From Bog-473 sp963742035 (GTDB lineage: Bacteria; Actinomycetota; Acidimicrobiia; Acidimicrobiales; RAAP-2): a DNA stretch of 64,000 nucleotides. The DNA is taken from assembly GCA_963742035.1 (NCBI GenBank), contig CAVUKH010000007.1, positions 708,117 through 772,116 of the forward strand, given 5' to 3'. A model generated the notes under the pieces. The model saw nothing but the letters and a program-made list of their open reading frames with translations, was not told the origin of the DNA and searched no databases. Position 1 is the stretch's first letter, and each line of letters begins with the position of its first letter. The position numbers and the translations under genes are program-made. Of the stretch, positions 17,908-26,680 are shown one piece after another.

Positions 17908-18987
17908 TCACCGCGCGGCGGAAGCAGCCTGCAGGCGTGCCAGGAGGATGTCGCCCATCGGGTTCTGGCGGCGGCGCTTCTCGTCGGTGATGCGCTGGTG
18001 GCGATCGTTGATGGCCAGGGCGCGCGCCAGGGCGAAGACCTCGTGCCAGGCCAGGTCCCGGACCTCGTACCCGGTGCGTCGCTCGTAGCGGGCAATCGTC
18101 TCGGTCGTGCCGGGAAAGCCCGGGGGTCGACCGCCGAACAACCTCTCCATCATGAACTCCAGGCCGACGTGCCAGCCAAGATCCATTTCACGCGGGCCGA
18201 GCGACGCCAGGTCCCAGTCCAGCACGGCAGTGACGCGGCGATCCGGGTCGAAGACCAGGTTCCCCATCCGCACGTCGCCCCACAGCAGGACGGGTGGGCG
18301 CTCGGCCGGCATGTGGCGGGCACACCAGTCGAGCGCCTGATCCAGCGCCGGCAACGGGTCGCCTTCCGAGGACCACTCGACATAGGCGAGCCAGCGCCGT
18401 ACCGCGTCCCTGAGTCCGACCCCGGGCAACGATGCCCCCACGTCCTCGGCCGCCCAGTCGACCCCGTGGACGTCGGCGACGACGTCAACCAGTTGGTCGT
18501 GCATGACGCGTTGGAGGGCCGGCCCGGCGTCACGCACGTAGGGATCGAAGAACGGGGCCGGCCCCGGAATGTCGCCCTCGACCCGCGGCATGGCCAGGAA
18601 CGGCGAGCCGATCCATTCCGGATCGGTGACGACCACGGCCGGCGCCGGCGCCGGCACGCCTGCTGCGGCCACGGTGTTCTGGACGACCGCCTGTGGACCG
18701 AGGACGTACCCGGGGAACGTGGGCTCGAGGGGCGGCAACCGCACCACCATTCCCGCACGGTCGGCGCCGAGGTCGACGAGGATGGTCTCGTTGGCCTGGC
18801 CACCCTGCGCATGCGAGAGCGCGAGGAGTCGCGGCCTCTCACCGTCCGTGCCGGCATCCGTGCCACCGTCCGTGCCGCCATCGGTGCCGCCCCCGACGAC
18901 GGCGCGCACGACGGCGGGATTGGCCGCGATCCAATCCGCCAGACCCTTCTCCAGTGCTGCGTCGTCGCGCGTCGCGCCGGTAGCCAC
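17908..18987 (-). CDS. Phosphotransferase (APH/choline-kinase fold)
   Basis: 359-residue aminoglycoside-phosphotransferase-like protein of the group often found beside acyl-CoA dehydrogenases. Catalytic loop LLWGDVRMGNLVFD (Asp base, Asn metal ligand; Trp replaces the usual His of HGD) and metal-binding AVLDWDLASLGPREMDLGW. Nucleotide-lobe residues include GGQANETILVDL. A Gly-Thr-Asp repeat (about 33-49) encoded by four 12-base units interrupts the N-terminal region. GTG 18987 directly follows the stop of the upstream gene, so they are coupled. Probably a small-molecule kinase; not evidence of drug resistance. Confidence 0.82.
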   Translation of the reverse strand: MATGATRDDAALEKGLADWIAANPAVVRAVVGGGTDGGTDGGTDAGTDGERPRLLALSHAQGGQANETILVDLGADRAGMVVRLPPLEPTFPGYVLGPQAVVQNTVAAAGVPAPAPAVVVTDPEWIGSPFLAMPRVEGDIPGPAPFFDPYVRDAGPALQRVMHDQLVDVVADVHGVDWAAEDVGASLPGVGLRDAVRRWLAYVEWSSEGDPLPALDQALDWCARHMPAERPPVLLWGDVRMGNLVFDPDRRVTAVLDWDLASLGPREMDLGWHVGLEFMMERLFGGRPPGFPGTTETIARYERRTGYEVRDLAWHEVFALARALAINDRHQRITDEKRRRQNPMGDILLARLQAASAAR

Positions 18988-19473
18988 TCAGGGAAGGTAG
19001 ACCACGGCCCGCCACCGGCCCGTCATCTCCGCTCGGCACAACGCGGTCCCGGCCTCTACGGACCAGGTCACCACGTCGGGATCCCTCACGTCGACCGGGG
19101 TCCGCACCAACAGCCCCCGGCGGGCATGGTCCTGTCGTACGACCCATCCCTCGGGCACGGCGACGCCGGCCTCGGCCAGTCGCGCCACGGCCTTGCCCCC
19201 CGTGGGGTGCATGAGGCCGACCGTCAGTCCCTCGGTCTCGCTCCGATCCTGCTTGGGCGGCATGAGCGTGGTCATCGTCACCGGTGCCGCGTTGTTCCCG
19301 AAGAACGCGAAGAGGCCGGCCCGTGGGTGCACGTCGGACGCATCCTCGTCGATCCCGGGCATCAGGTTGACCCAGCCGCTGCCCGCCGCGCGGAACGTCC
19401 GCAGCGCGTCGGCGACGGCGGCCACATCGGGCGGCGTGAACTCGATCGTCTTCTTCTGGCGCCCACGACTCAC
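18988..19473 (-). CDS. Conserved hypothetical protein, 161 residues
   Basis: Small soluble protein with no family I can name. It begins SRGRQKKTIEFTPPDVAAVADALRTF, continues GSGWVNLMPGIDEDASDVHPRAGLFAFFGNNAAPVTMTTLMPP, and ends in a beta-rich half containing PEGWVVRQDHARRGLLVRTP. It sits 4 bases after the nitronate monooxygenase stop, and its own stop abuts the phosphotransferase start, so the three form one leftward operon. No transmembrane helix or signal. Confidence 0.65.
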   Translation of the reverse strand: MSRGRQKKTIEFTPPDVAAVADALRTFRAAGSGWVNLMPGIDEDASDVHPRAGLFAFFGNNAAPVTMTTLMPPKQDRSETEGLTVGLMHPTGGKAVARLAEAGVAVPEGWVVRQDHARRGLLVRTPVDVRDPDVVTWSVEAGTALCRAEMTGRWRAVVYLP

Positions 19474-19477
19474 CCGC

Positions 19478-20530
19478 TCACCCCCGCACGCCCGCCAGCA
19501 GCCGCTCGACGACCTCGGCGGCCGGCCGCGCCTCGGCGCGGGCGAAGCCCGTCCCGGCGTACATGCTCATGTGGTGCGGGTCGCCGGCGCGCAGGGCGGC
19601 CGCCCGCAGCGGCTGGGTCGCGCTGTTGATCTCCGGGTACGCGGCGGGGACGTCCGGGTGGTCCTCCATCATGGCGTTGACCAGCGCACGCGCCCGCCGA
19701 CCGCTGAAGGCGCGGGTGACGGCGGTCCGCCCGAAGGCGCCCGAGCCCAGCGCGTCCTTCTGCAACGCAGGCGCGCCGCTCTCGGGGCAACGCAAAAAGG
19801 CCGTGCCCGCCTGGACCATGTCGGCCCCCCGCTCCAGCAGATCGGCCACGTCCTCGGGGCCGCCCACCCCTCCGGCGACGACAAGGGGCACCAGCGTGCG
19901 CCGGCGGACGGCCGCCAGGAGCGCCCGCACCGGCCGGTCCTGATCCGGGCGATCGGCGTTCACCAGGCTGCCCCGGTGCGCGCCGGCCTCGGCACCCTGC
20001 AGGGCCAATGCGTCGGGTCCCGCCCGCAGCGCCACCATCGCCTCCTCGGGCGTCGTCACCGTGAGCAGGACAGCGGTTCCCGCCGCCTGGAGCGCCCGGA
20101 TGACGCCGGCCGCCGGGACACCGAAGGTGAAGCTGACCGCCGCCGGCGGTGCGGCCAGGACGGCCTCGACCTTGGCCGGGTAATCGTCGTCGTCCCAGCG
20201 CGCCTCGCCCAGTGTGACCCCGAGGGCGGCGGCCTCGGGCTCGAGCCGCCTGACGTAGGCGGCCACGCCCTCGGGGTCGGCGGTGGGCTCGCCCGGGACG
20301 AAGAGGTTCACGCCGAACGCGTCGACGCCGGCGGCCCGGACGGCCACAATCTCGTGTCGCAGGCGGTCCGCCGTCTTGTACCCGCCGGCCAGGAAGCCCA
20401 ACGCGCCGGCCCCGGCGCCGGCCACGACGAGGTCGACCGTCGACGGCCCCCCGGCCATGGGCGCCACGACGAGCAGCCGACGGGACAGCGCACGCCAAGC
20501 TGGAGTCACCCCAGCACTCTTACCCACCAC
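19478..20530 (-). CDS. Nitronate monooxygenase (2-nitropropane dioxygenase family)
   Basis: 350-residue FMN TIM-barrel enzyme oxidising nitronates or related carbon acids. Family features: LLVVAPMAGGPSTVDLVVAGAGAGALGFLAGGY at the N-terminus, VDAFGVNLF, VSFTFGVP, LQGAEAGAHRGS with the catalytic-site His, LVVAGGVGGPEDVADLLERGADMVQAGTAFL for FMN phosphate. First gene of the leftward operon with the 161-residue protein and the phosphotransferase. The start (GTG) is 28 bases from the divergent nitroreductase start. Real substrate unknown. Confidence 0.88.
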   Translation of the reverse strand: MVGKSAGVTPAWRALSRRLLVVAPMAGGPSTVDLVVAGAGAGALGFLAGGYKTADRLRHEIVAVRAAGVDAFGVNLFVPGEPTADPEGVAAYVRRLEPEAAALGVTLGEARWDDDDYPAKVEAVLAAPPAAVSFTFGVPAAGVIRALQAAGTAVLLTVTTPEEAMVALRAGPDALALQGAEAGAHRGSLVNADRPDQDRPVRALLAAVRRRTLVPLVVAGGVGGPEDVADLLERGADMVQAGTAFLRCPESGAPALQKDALGSGAFGRTAVTRAFSGRRARALVNAMMEDHPDVPAAYPEINSATQPLRAAALRAGDPHHMSMYAGTGFARAEARPAAEVVERLLAGVRG

Positions 20531-20558
20531 GCCTACCGCCCGCTACGGTGGGCGACTC

Positions 20559-21254
20559 GTGAACCTCGACCTCGTCGACACGCTGCGCAGCACCGGTGCC
20601 GCCCGGCAATTCCATCCCGAGCCCGTCGACGACGAGGTGCTGGCTCGGCTGCTCGACACGGCCCGCTTCGCTCCGAGCGGTGGGAACCGCCAGGGCTGGC
20701 GGGTGATCGTGGTCAAGGATCCGGCCTCACGCGTCGCCTTGCGTGAGCTGTATCTCGGCGGGTGGTACGAGTACCTGGCCATGGTGTCGGCCGGACTGGT
20801 GCCCTGGGCACCGGTGACCGACCGGGTGGCCGAGGCGGCGGCCGTCGCCAACGCGGCGTCGTTCGCGGCGGCGGGGGCTGCGGCGCCGGGCTTCGCCGAG
20901 ACGCTCGACGCCGCGCCCGCCCTCCTCCTCGTCCTCGCCGACCTGTCCGCCCTCGCCGCGGTCGACCGCGATCTCCCCCGCTACACCCTCGCCGGAGGTG
21001 CCTCCATCTACCCGTTCGTCTGGAGCCTGCTGCTGGCCGCCCGGACCGAGGGTCTCGGCGGCGTGATGACCACCATGCCGGTGCGACGCGAGGACGACGT
21101 GCGTGCCCTGTTCGGCATCCCCGACACGGTGGCGGTGGCCGCGCTCGTCGCGCTCGGGCGCCCCGTGGCCGCGCCGCGCCGCTTGACGCGTGCACCCGTG
21201 AGCTCGTTCGCCTGGGTCGATCGTTTCGGCGGCCCCCCGGTCACGGGGCCCTGA
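20559..21254 (+). CDS. Nitroreductase-family protein
   Basis: 231-residue FMN flavoprotein. STGAARQFHPEPVDDEVLARLLDTARFAPSGGNRQGWRVIVVKD is the canonical nitroreductase N-terminus; a C-terminal LGGVMTTMPVRREDDVRALFGIPD and VALVALGRP complete it. I start at GTG 20559, since the frame upstream is only antisense to the neighbour and lacks family character. Divergent from the nitronate monooxygenase with a 28-base gap, which pairs two flavoproteins linked by annotation to nitro compounds. Could equally be an F420/FMN dehydrogenase; substrate not inferable. Confidence 0.85.
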   Translation: MNLDLVDTLRSTGAARQFHPEPVDDEVLARLLDTARFAPSGGNRQGWRVIVVKDPASRVALRELYLGGWYEYLAMVSAGLVPWAPVTDRVAEAAAVANAASFAAAGAAAPGFAETLDAAPALLLVLADLSALAAVDRDLPRYTLAGGASIYPFVWSLLLAARTEGLGGVMTTMPVRREDDVRALFGIPDTVAVAALVALGRPVAAPRRLTRAPVSSFAWVDRFGGPPVTGP

Positions 21255-21350
21255 CCGGGACACGGGCCGGCACGGGCCGGGCGACGCGCCGGCCCCGAAC
21301 CGCACCCAGCCCGTTTGCGGTGCGGGACCCGGGTCGTGCTCAAATGGCTC

Positions 21351-21707
21351 ATGGCCCAGAACGTCCTCGGCGAATCCCTCGAGCCCTGCAACCTCGATCC
21401 GGTCACCGGCTTCTACCGCGACGGCTGCTGCAACACGGGAGCCGAGGACGTGGGCGTCCACACCGTGTGCACGCGGGTCACGGCCGAGTTCCTCGCCTTC
21501 TCGGCGTCGGTGGGCAACGACCTGTCGACACCGCATCCCGAATTCGGCTTCGCCGGCCTGCAACCCGGCGACCAGTGGTGCCTGTGTGCCCCGCGCTGGC
21601 AGGAGGCCCTGGAGGCGGGCCTGGCCCCGCCGGTCGTGCTGGCCGCCACCCACGCCGCCACGCTGGAATGGGTGCAGCTGGGCGACCTGGTGGCGCACGC
21701 CATCTAG
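21351..21707 (+). CDS. DUF2237-family protein
   Basis: 118-residue protein of the widespread DUF2237 family, function unknown. Conserved features are NVLGESLEPC, PVTGFYRDGCC, a D/N-x-G-x-H-T-V-C run (EDVGVHTVCTRVT), FLAFSASVGNDLSTP, and GDQWCLCAPRWQEAL near the end. The conserved Cys and His suggest metal or redox chemistry, unproven. ATG 21351 gives the family length. 32 bases ahead of the SRPBCC gene. Confidence 0.85.
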   Translation: MAQNVLGESLEPCNLDPVTGFYRDGCCNTGAEDVGVHTVCTRVTAEFLAFSASVGNDLSTPHPEFGFAGLQPGDQWCLCAPRWQEALEAGLAPPVVLAATHAATLEWVQLGDLVAHAI

Positions 21708-21739
21708 ATTCGCCGACGTCGCCCAACCGGAGGTCATGC

Positions 21740-22213
21740 ATGGCCCAGAACCCACAGAACAGCGTTGTCAGCGTGGACCGCGTCATCAAGGCGCCGCCCG
21801 ACTCCATCTTCGCCGTGGTGGCCGACGCCACACGCCACCCCGAGATCGACGGTTCCGGCCAGCTGGTCGAGGCCAAGGACGGTGCGGCCCGGCAGCTCAC
21901 GCTGGGATCGACCTTCGGCATGTCGATGAAGATGGGCGTGCCGTACTCCGTGTCCAACACGGTGGTGGAGTTCGAGAAGGATCGGCGCATCGCCTGGCAG
22001 ACGGTGCTGTCGGGGCCACTGGGCCGCTTCCTCGGCGGGCGCATCTGGCGCTACGAGCTCGAGCCGGTCGACGGCGCGACGTTGGTGACCGAGTCGTGGG
22101 ACCTCAGCGAGGACAAGCAGGCCTTCTTCTTGAAGAGCCCGAAGGTGGGCCGGCACATCGCCGCCGGCATGTCCACGACGCTCGCCCGGCTGGCCGAGAT
22201 CACCGAAGCGTGA
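21740..22213 (+). CDS. SRPBCC (START-like) family protein
   Basis: 157-residue helix-grip ligand-binding protein. DRVIKAPPDSIFAVVADATRHPEIDGSGQL is the usual first strand and helix pair, and FLKSPKVGRHIAAGMSTTLARLAEI the long C-terminal helix. ATG 21740 is supported by GGAGG (21729-21733) six bases upstream. Such proteins bind hydrophobic small molecules or act as cyclases or aromatases. Seven bases ahead of the M20 peptidase gene, so co-transcribed. Confidence 0.85.
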   Translation: MAQNPQNSVVSVDRVIKAPPDSIFAVVADATRHPEIDGSGQLVEAKDGAARQLTLGSTFGMSMKMGVPYSVSNTVVEFEKDRRIAWQTVLSGPLGRFLGGRIWRYELEPVDGATLVTESWDLSEDKQAFFLKSPKVGRHIAAGMSTTLARLAEITEA

Positions 22214-22220
22214 TCGGCGC

Positions 22221-23573
22221 ATGACCGACATCGACATCGATGCCGCCTGGGAGGACCGGATCCTCCCCGCGCTGAGCGAGTACACACGGATCCCGTGCCT
22301 CTCCCCCGCCTTCGACCCCGACTGGGAGGAGCGCGGCGCCATCGCGGCGGCGGCCGAGTTGCTGGCGGCGTGGGTGCACGAGCAGGACGCCGCGCTCAAG
22401 GTCGACATCATCACGTTGCCGGGCCGCACCCCGCTGCTGCTGATCGACAACGGCGGAACCGGGGATCCCATCGTCGTGTACGGCCACATGGACAAGCAAC
22501 CGCCGCTCGGCGAATGGCGCAGCGGGCTGGGTCCGTGGGAGCCGGTGCGCGAGGGCGACCTCCTCTACGGACGGGGAACGGCGGACGACGGCTACGCGAC
22601 GTTCGCCGCCGTCACGGGTCTGGTGGCGGCGGGCGGTGGGCAGGGCCGCGTGCTCGTCCTGATTGAGGCGAGCGAGGAGAGCGGCAGCCCCGACCTGGCC
22701 GCGCACCTGGCGAACCTCGAGGAACGCATCGGCACGCCCCGCCTCGTCATCTGCCTCGATTCGGGTGGGCTCAGCTACGACCGGCTGTGGCTGACGTCGT
22801 CGCTCCGGGGCAACGTCGTCGCCACGGTGAAGGTCGACGTGCTGACCGAGGGCATCCACAGCGGGCAGGGCGGCGGCGTGGTGCCGTCCTCGTTCCGCAT
22901 CCTGCGCCGGATCCTGTCGCAGATAGAGGACGAGACGGATGGCCGCATCCTCCTGCCGGAATTGCGGGGGGCGGGCATCCCCGACGCGCACCGGGCCAAC
23001 CTCACCACGCTGGCGGCAGAGTTCCCCGACAGCGCGGCGCCGATTGTCGACGGGCTGCACCTGCTCACGCCGGACCCCGTCGACCGCCTGGTGGCGCGCA
23101 CCTGGGGTGCCGCCCTGGAGGTGACCGGCGCCGACGGGCTGCCCAAGCCGCGGGACGGCGGCAACGTGCTGCGGCCCACCACGACGCTCAAGTTCTCCCT
23201 GCGGCTCCCGCCCGACGTCGACGCGCAAGTGGCCACCGACGCCCTGATCTCGGCCATCCGCACCGACGAGGGGGCGCACATCACCATCGACATGGAGGCC
23301 GCGGCACAGGGGTGGATCGCCCCGCCGCTGGGGCAGGCGGTCGCGGCGACACTGTCGGCCGTGTCCCGGGAACGTTTCGGGCGCGAGCCGGGCTTCGTCG
23401 GCGAGGGAGGCTCCATCCCGTTCTTGGCCGACCTGCAGCGCGGCTTTCCCGGTACGCAGTTCGTGGCGACCGGCGTCCTCGGTCCGCATTCCAACGCCCA
23501 CGGGCCCAACGAGTCGCTGCACATCCCCATGGGCAAGGCCGTCACCCACGCGGTGGCCGAGCTGGTGCGATGA
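22221..23573 (+). CDS. M20-family metallopeptidase (dipeptidase-like)
   Basis: 450-residue di-zinc hydrolase of the ArgE/DapE/CNDP group. Metal-site pieces: VVYGHMDKQP, LYGRGTADDGYA with bridging Asp, catalytic Glu in IEASEESGSPD, CLDSGGLS, and the final ligand His in GPHSNAHGPNES. The lid domain (about 200-330) includes LTEGIHSGQGGGVVPSS. Cytoplasmic. Its stop overlaps the SDR start (ATGA), so translation is coupled. Likely cleaves a dipeptide or acyl-amino acid; specificity unknown. Confidence 0.9.
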   Translation: MTDIDIDAAWEDRILPALSEYTRIPCLSPAFDPDWEERGAIAAAAELLAAWVHEQDAALKVDIITLPGRTPLLLIDNGGTGDPIVVYGHMDKQPPLGEWRSGLGPWEPVREGDLLYGRGTADDGYATFAAVTGLVAAGGGQGRVLVLIEASEESGSPDLAAHLANLEERIGTPRLVICLDSGGLSYDRLWLTSSLRGNVVATVKVDVLTEGIHSGQGGGVVPSSFRILRRILSQIEDETDGRILLPELRGAGIPDAHRANLTTLAAEFPDSAAPIVDGLHLLTPDPVDRLVARTWGAALEVTGADGLPKPRDGGNVLRPTTTLKFSLRLPPDVDAQVATDALISAIRTDEGAHITIDMEAAAQGWIAPPLGQAVAATLSAVSRERFGREPGFVGEGGSIPFLADLQRGFPGTQFVATGVLGPHSNAHGPNESLHIPMGKAVTHAVAELVR

Positions 23574-24319
23574 GCGACGGGCCGCTGTCCGGCAAGGTCG
23601 CGCTGGTCACCGGTGGCAGCCGGGGGCTGGGCCGCTCCATGGTGCTGGCGTTCGCCGACGCCGGGGCCGACGTCGTCGTCACCAGCCGCAAGCTCGACGC
23701 GTGCCGGGAGGTGGCCGCCGAGGTCGAGGCCAAAGGTCGGCGTGCCCTGGCCGTGGCCTGCCACGTCGGTCACTGGGACGAGATCGACGGACTGGTGGAG
23801 CAGGCCTACGCCGCCTTCGGTCGCGTCGACGTGCTGGTGAACAACGCGGGCATGTCGCCGCTCTACCCCGATCTGACGTCGGTCAGCGAGGAGTTGTGGG
23901 ACAAGGTGCTCGGCGTCAACCTGAAAGGGCCGTTCCGCCTGACGGCGCTCGTCGGCACGAGGATGGCGGACGGCCCATATGGTGGAACCATCATCAACGT
24001 CTCGAGCACCGGCTCTCTCCGACCCGCCCCGGGCATGCTGCCCTACGACGCGGCCAAGGCGGGGTTGAACACGCTGACCGAGGGCTTCGCCAAGGCGTTC
24101 GGGCCCTCGGTGCGGGTCAACTGCATTATGGCCGGCCCCTTCCTCACCGACATCGCCAAGGCCTGGGACCCGGCCACGCTGGAGCGGGGCATGCCCCACC
24201 ACGCGCTGGGGCGGGCGGGCGAGCCCGACGAGATCGTCGGGGCGGCCCTGTACTTCGCCACCGACGCGTCGTCCTACACGACCGGCGCCGTCCTGCGCGT
24301 CGACGGAGGGATCCCATGA
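23570..24319 (+). CDS. SDR family oxidoreductase
   Basis: 249-residue classical SDR. GKVALVTGGSRGLG, VTSRKLDAC (no acidic beta-2 end, so NADP likely), NNAGMSPLYPD, catalytic Ser in INVSSTGS and YDAAK, and the C-terminal DASSYTTGAVLRVDGG. Both ends overlap neighbours by ATGA (M20 peptidase upstream, DsbA-like gene downstream), showing a tightly coupled operon. Substrate unknown; length and C-terminus resemble FabG-type and hydroxyacyl dehydrogenases. Confidence 0.9.
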   Translation: MSDGPLSGKVALVTGGSRGLGRSMVLAFADAGADVVVTSRKLDACREVAAEVEAKGRRALAVACHVGHWDEIDGLVEQAYAAFGRVDVLVNNAGMSPLYPDLTSVSEELWDKVLGVNLKGPFRLTALVGTRMADGPYGGTIINVSSTGSLRPAPGMLPYDAAKAGLNTLTEGFAKAFGPSVRVNCIMAGPFLTDIAKAWDPATLERGMPHHALGRAGEPDEIVGAALYFATDASSYTTGAVLRVDGGIP

Positions 24320-24933
24320 CCGATACGGCAGATTTCTGGTTCGATCCCCTGTGCCCCTGGGCCTGGATCACCTCGCGCTGGATGCTCGAGGTCGAGCAGG
24401 TGCGCGACATCCACACCGAGTGGCACGTGATGTCCCTGGCCATCCTGAACGCCGGGCGGTCCGAGCTCTCCGACGAGTACAAGGCGCGCATGGCCCGGGC
24501 CAAAGGCCCGGTGCGGGTCTGTATCGCGGCGGAGCAGATGAAGGGCCGCGACATCCTGCTCCCGCTCTACACGGCGATCGGCAGCCGGTTCCACCTCGAG
24601 CAGCGGGGCCGTGCGGAAGGCGAGGCGGAAGCCGTCTTGGCCGAGTCGCTCGCCGAACTCGGCCTGCCGGCGTCGCTGGCCGCGGCAGCCACGTCGGAGG
24701 AGTTCGACGAGGCCCTCGAGGCCTCTCACCGGGCGGGCATGGGCCCCGTGGGCGACGACGTGGGCACGCCGGTCATCCACTACAACGGGCACGCCATCTT
24801 CGGCCCCGTGGTGACACCGGCCCCCAAGGGCGAGGCCGCCGGCCGTCTGTGGGACGGCGTGCTCCTGTGCACGGGCACCGACGGCTTCTTCGAGCTCAAG
24901 CGCACCCGGGACCGGCGGCCGAGTTTCGACTGA
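24316..24933 (+). CDS. DsbA-family oxidoreductase related to mycothiol-dependent nitroreductase Rv2466c
   Basis: 205-residue thioredoxin-fold protein. FWFDPLCPWAWITSRW, HVMSLAILNAGRSELSDEY, GPVRVCIAAEQMKG and DVGTPVIHYNGHAIFGPV follow the Mycobacterium Rv2466c family along its length, and the tail FELKRTRDRRPSFD also matches. The family reduces substrates with mycothiol through a CPWC motif; here it reads CPWA, with Cys13 kept and Ala16 in place of the resolving Cys. It could therefore work by a single-Cys mycothiol-transferase mechanism. Start overlaps the SDR stop (ATGA). Last gene of the rightward run. Confidence 0.88.
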   Translation: MTDTADFWFDPLCPWAWITSRWMLEVEQVRDIHTEWHVMSLAILNAGRSELSDEYKARMARAKGPVRVCIAAEQMKGRDILLPLYTAIGSRFHLEQRGRAEGEAEAVLAESLAELGLPASLAAAATSEEFDEALEASHRAGMGPVGDDVGTPVIHYNGHAIFGPVVTPAPKGEAAGRLWDGVLLCTGTDGFFELKRTRDRRPSFD

Positions 24934-24970
24934 CCGCCCCGCGCCCCGCGGCGGGCGCGGGTGTGCGGTG

Positions 24971-26614
24971 TCAGGCGGGCCGGTTGCGCAATTGCGGCAG
25001 GCGGCGCTTGGCCTCGCGTTGCTGTTCCAGGACGGCCTGGAGGTCCCGCGCCACATCCGGGGCGTCGTCGGCCCGGTTGTGGCGTTCCTCGGGATCCGCC
25101 GTCAGGTTGTGCAGCTCCCAGGCGGCCGCCGCGGGCGGCGGCGCGAACGGGTTCATCGGCAGCCCGTGCGCCTCGTCGAACTCGTCGAGCCGCTCGTAGT
25201 AGTGGTTGAGCTTCCACAGCTCGGCTCCCCGGTCGGGGCCGGTCGGCAACGAGGTGATGACGGATTCCACGTGCGAGGGGAACGGCACGGGCTCGTACGC
25301 CTTCCCGCTCACGATGCTCACCGCCGTCAGGCCGCGGCCGACGTCGTCCTCGGTCATGAAATACAGGGGCTCGGCCAGCGTGTCGGCCCCCGCGCTGCCG
25401 CGCAGGACCGGACTGAGGTCCCGGCCGGGCAGGGGCTGGGTCTCGTCGTGCTCGGCGGCCACAACCGAGGCGGCCCGCTCGACGTCGATGCCGGCCAGGC
25501 CGAGCAGCGTCGGGAGCAGGTCCACGTGACTGGTCGGCGTGTGCACCCCACCGGGAGTCGCCACGATGCCGGGGCCCCGCACGACGAGCGGGACGCGGAC
25601 GGCCTCGTCGTAGGCGTTGTACCACTTCTGCATCAGGCCACCGTGGGCACCGACCAGGTCGCCGTGGTCAGAGGTGAACACGACGACAGTGTCTTCGGCC
25701 ATGCCCGACTGCTCCAACGACTCGAGGATGCGGCCGATGGCCCGGTCGACCAGTTTGTGCAGGTAGTAGTAGAGCCGCCGGTACGACTCGTCGGCCGACT
25801 GCTCGTAGAGCATGGCCGGCCAGGCCTTCACGAAGGCCTCCTGGCAGGCAGGTCGGCCGGCGAAGGAGTCCGCCTGGGAGGGTGCCTCGGGTATGGCGGG
25901 CACGGTGTCGTCGTCGATCGGACCGAAACCGAGCAGCGCCTCCCAGGCCCAACCGTTGAACGCGATGTCGTGCGGGTTGACGAAGGACGCCACGGCCAAC
26001 CACGGCCCGTCGCGACGGGCGCCGGCCAGCGCACCGAAGAGGTCGATCACCTGCTCGGCGAAGACGCCGTCGCGCACCGCGCCGCAATCGGCCTTGGCCG
26101 CCCCGTGGGGCTCGCGACCTATCCAGCCCGAGAAGCCGTAGGGGTCGAGGCGGTCGGCCCCGCTGTAGGCCGCCACCGCTTCGGGAATCAGCCTCCCCGT
26201 GTCGTCGGAAGCCATCAGGCCCTCGTGCGTGCCCGGAATGATCAGGTCCGCGTGCGAGATGTGCCACTTGCCCCGGTAATGGGTCTCGTAGCCGCCGGCC
26301 CGGAACCAGTCTCCGAGCGTCGGCACCGAATTGGGGTCGAGCCATCCCATGGACGGGTCGTTGGCCTTCTTGGCCCCCCCGTCGGTATTGGTCCCGCCGT
26401 GCAGGGACGGGTACTGGCCGGTGAAGAGCGTGGTCCGACTGGGCAGGCAGGCCGTCGAACCGGCGTAGTGCCGGTGGAATTCGAGGCCGCCGTCGCGGAT
26501 GGACTCCCGCGCACCGAGCTGCTCGGTGCGGAAGCGGGCCAGGGACGCACCCTCGTAGGGAGGGGGGTACCGCTCCTCGTCCGTCATGATCACAAGAATG
26601 TTCGGTGAGGACAT
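24971..26614 (-). CDS. Sulfatase-like hydrolase (Cys-type)
   Basis: 547-residue sulfatase. Starts MSSPNILVIMTDEERYPPPYE, with the formylglycine motif CLPSR (Cys56) in HYAGSTACLPSRTTLFTGQYP. Other landmarks: GGYETHYRGKWHIS, VVFTSDHGDLVGAHGG (metal Asp and His) and VPLVVRGPG. No signal peptide. It points towards the end of the DsbA-like gene. Differs from the sulfatase at 12.4 kb in having Glu in the first metal strip (TDEE) and a longer insertion around residues 90-250. Substrate unknown; needs a formylglycine enzyme, none in the window. Confidence 0.87.
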   Translation of the reverse strand: MSSPNILVIMTDEERYPPPYEGASLARFRTEQLGARESIRDGGLEFHRHYAGSTACLPSRTTLFTGQYPSLHGGTNTDGGAKKANDPSMGWLDPNSVPTLGDWFRAGGYETHYRGKWHISHADLIIPGTHEGLMASDDTGRLIPEAVAAYSGADRLDPYGFSGWIGREPHGAAKADCGAVRDGVFAEQVIDLFGALAGARRDGPWLAVASFVNPHDIAFNGWAWEALLGFGPIDDDTVPAIPEAPSQADSFAGRPACQEAFVKAWPAMLYEQSADESYRRLYYYLHKLVDRAIGRILESLEQSGMAEDTVVVFTSDHGDLVGAHGGLMQKWYNAYDEAVRVPLVVRGPGIVATPGGVHTPTSHVDLLPTLLGLAGIDVERAASVVAAEHDETQPLPGRDLSPVLRGSAGADTLAEPLYFMTEDDVGRGLTAVSIVSGKAYEPVPFPSHVESVITSLPTGPDRGAELWKLNHYYERLDEFDEAHGLPMNPFAPPPAAAAWELHNLTADPEERHNRADDAPDVARDLQAVLEQQREAKRRLPQLRNRPA

Positions 26615-26680
26615 GCGGGCAAGCTACACGCCGGTTGGACCCGGATAGAGCCAGGGGCCGGCGACGATCGGCGACGAAGG

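Noticed and set aside
17908..18987. Aminoglycoside resistance gene
   Set aside because: Fold matches APH, but the subgroup is the acyl-CoA-dehydrogenase-linked phosphotransferases; no resistance-specific motif.
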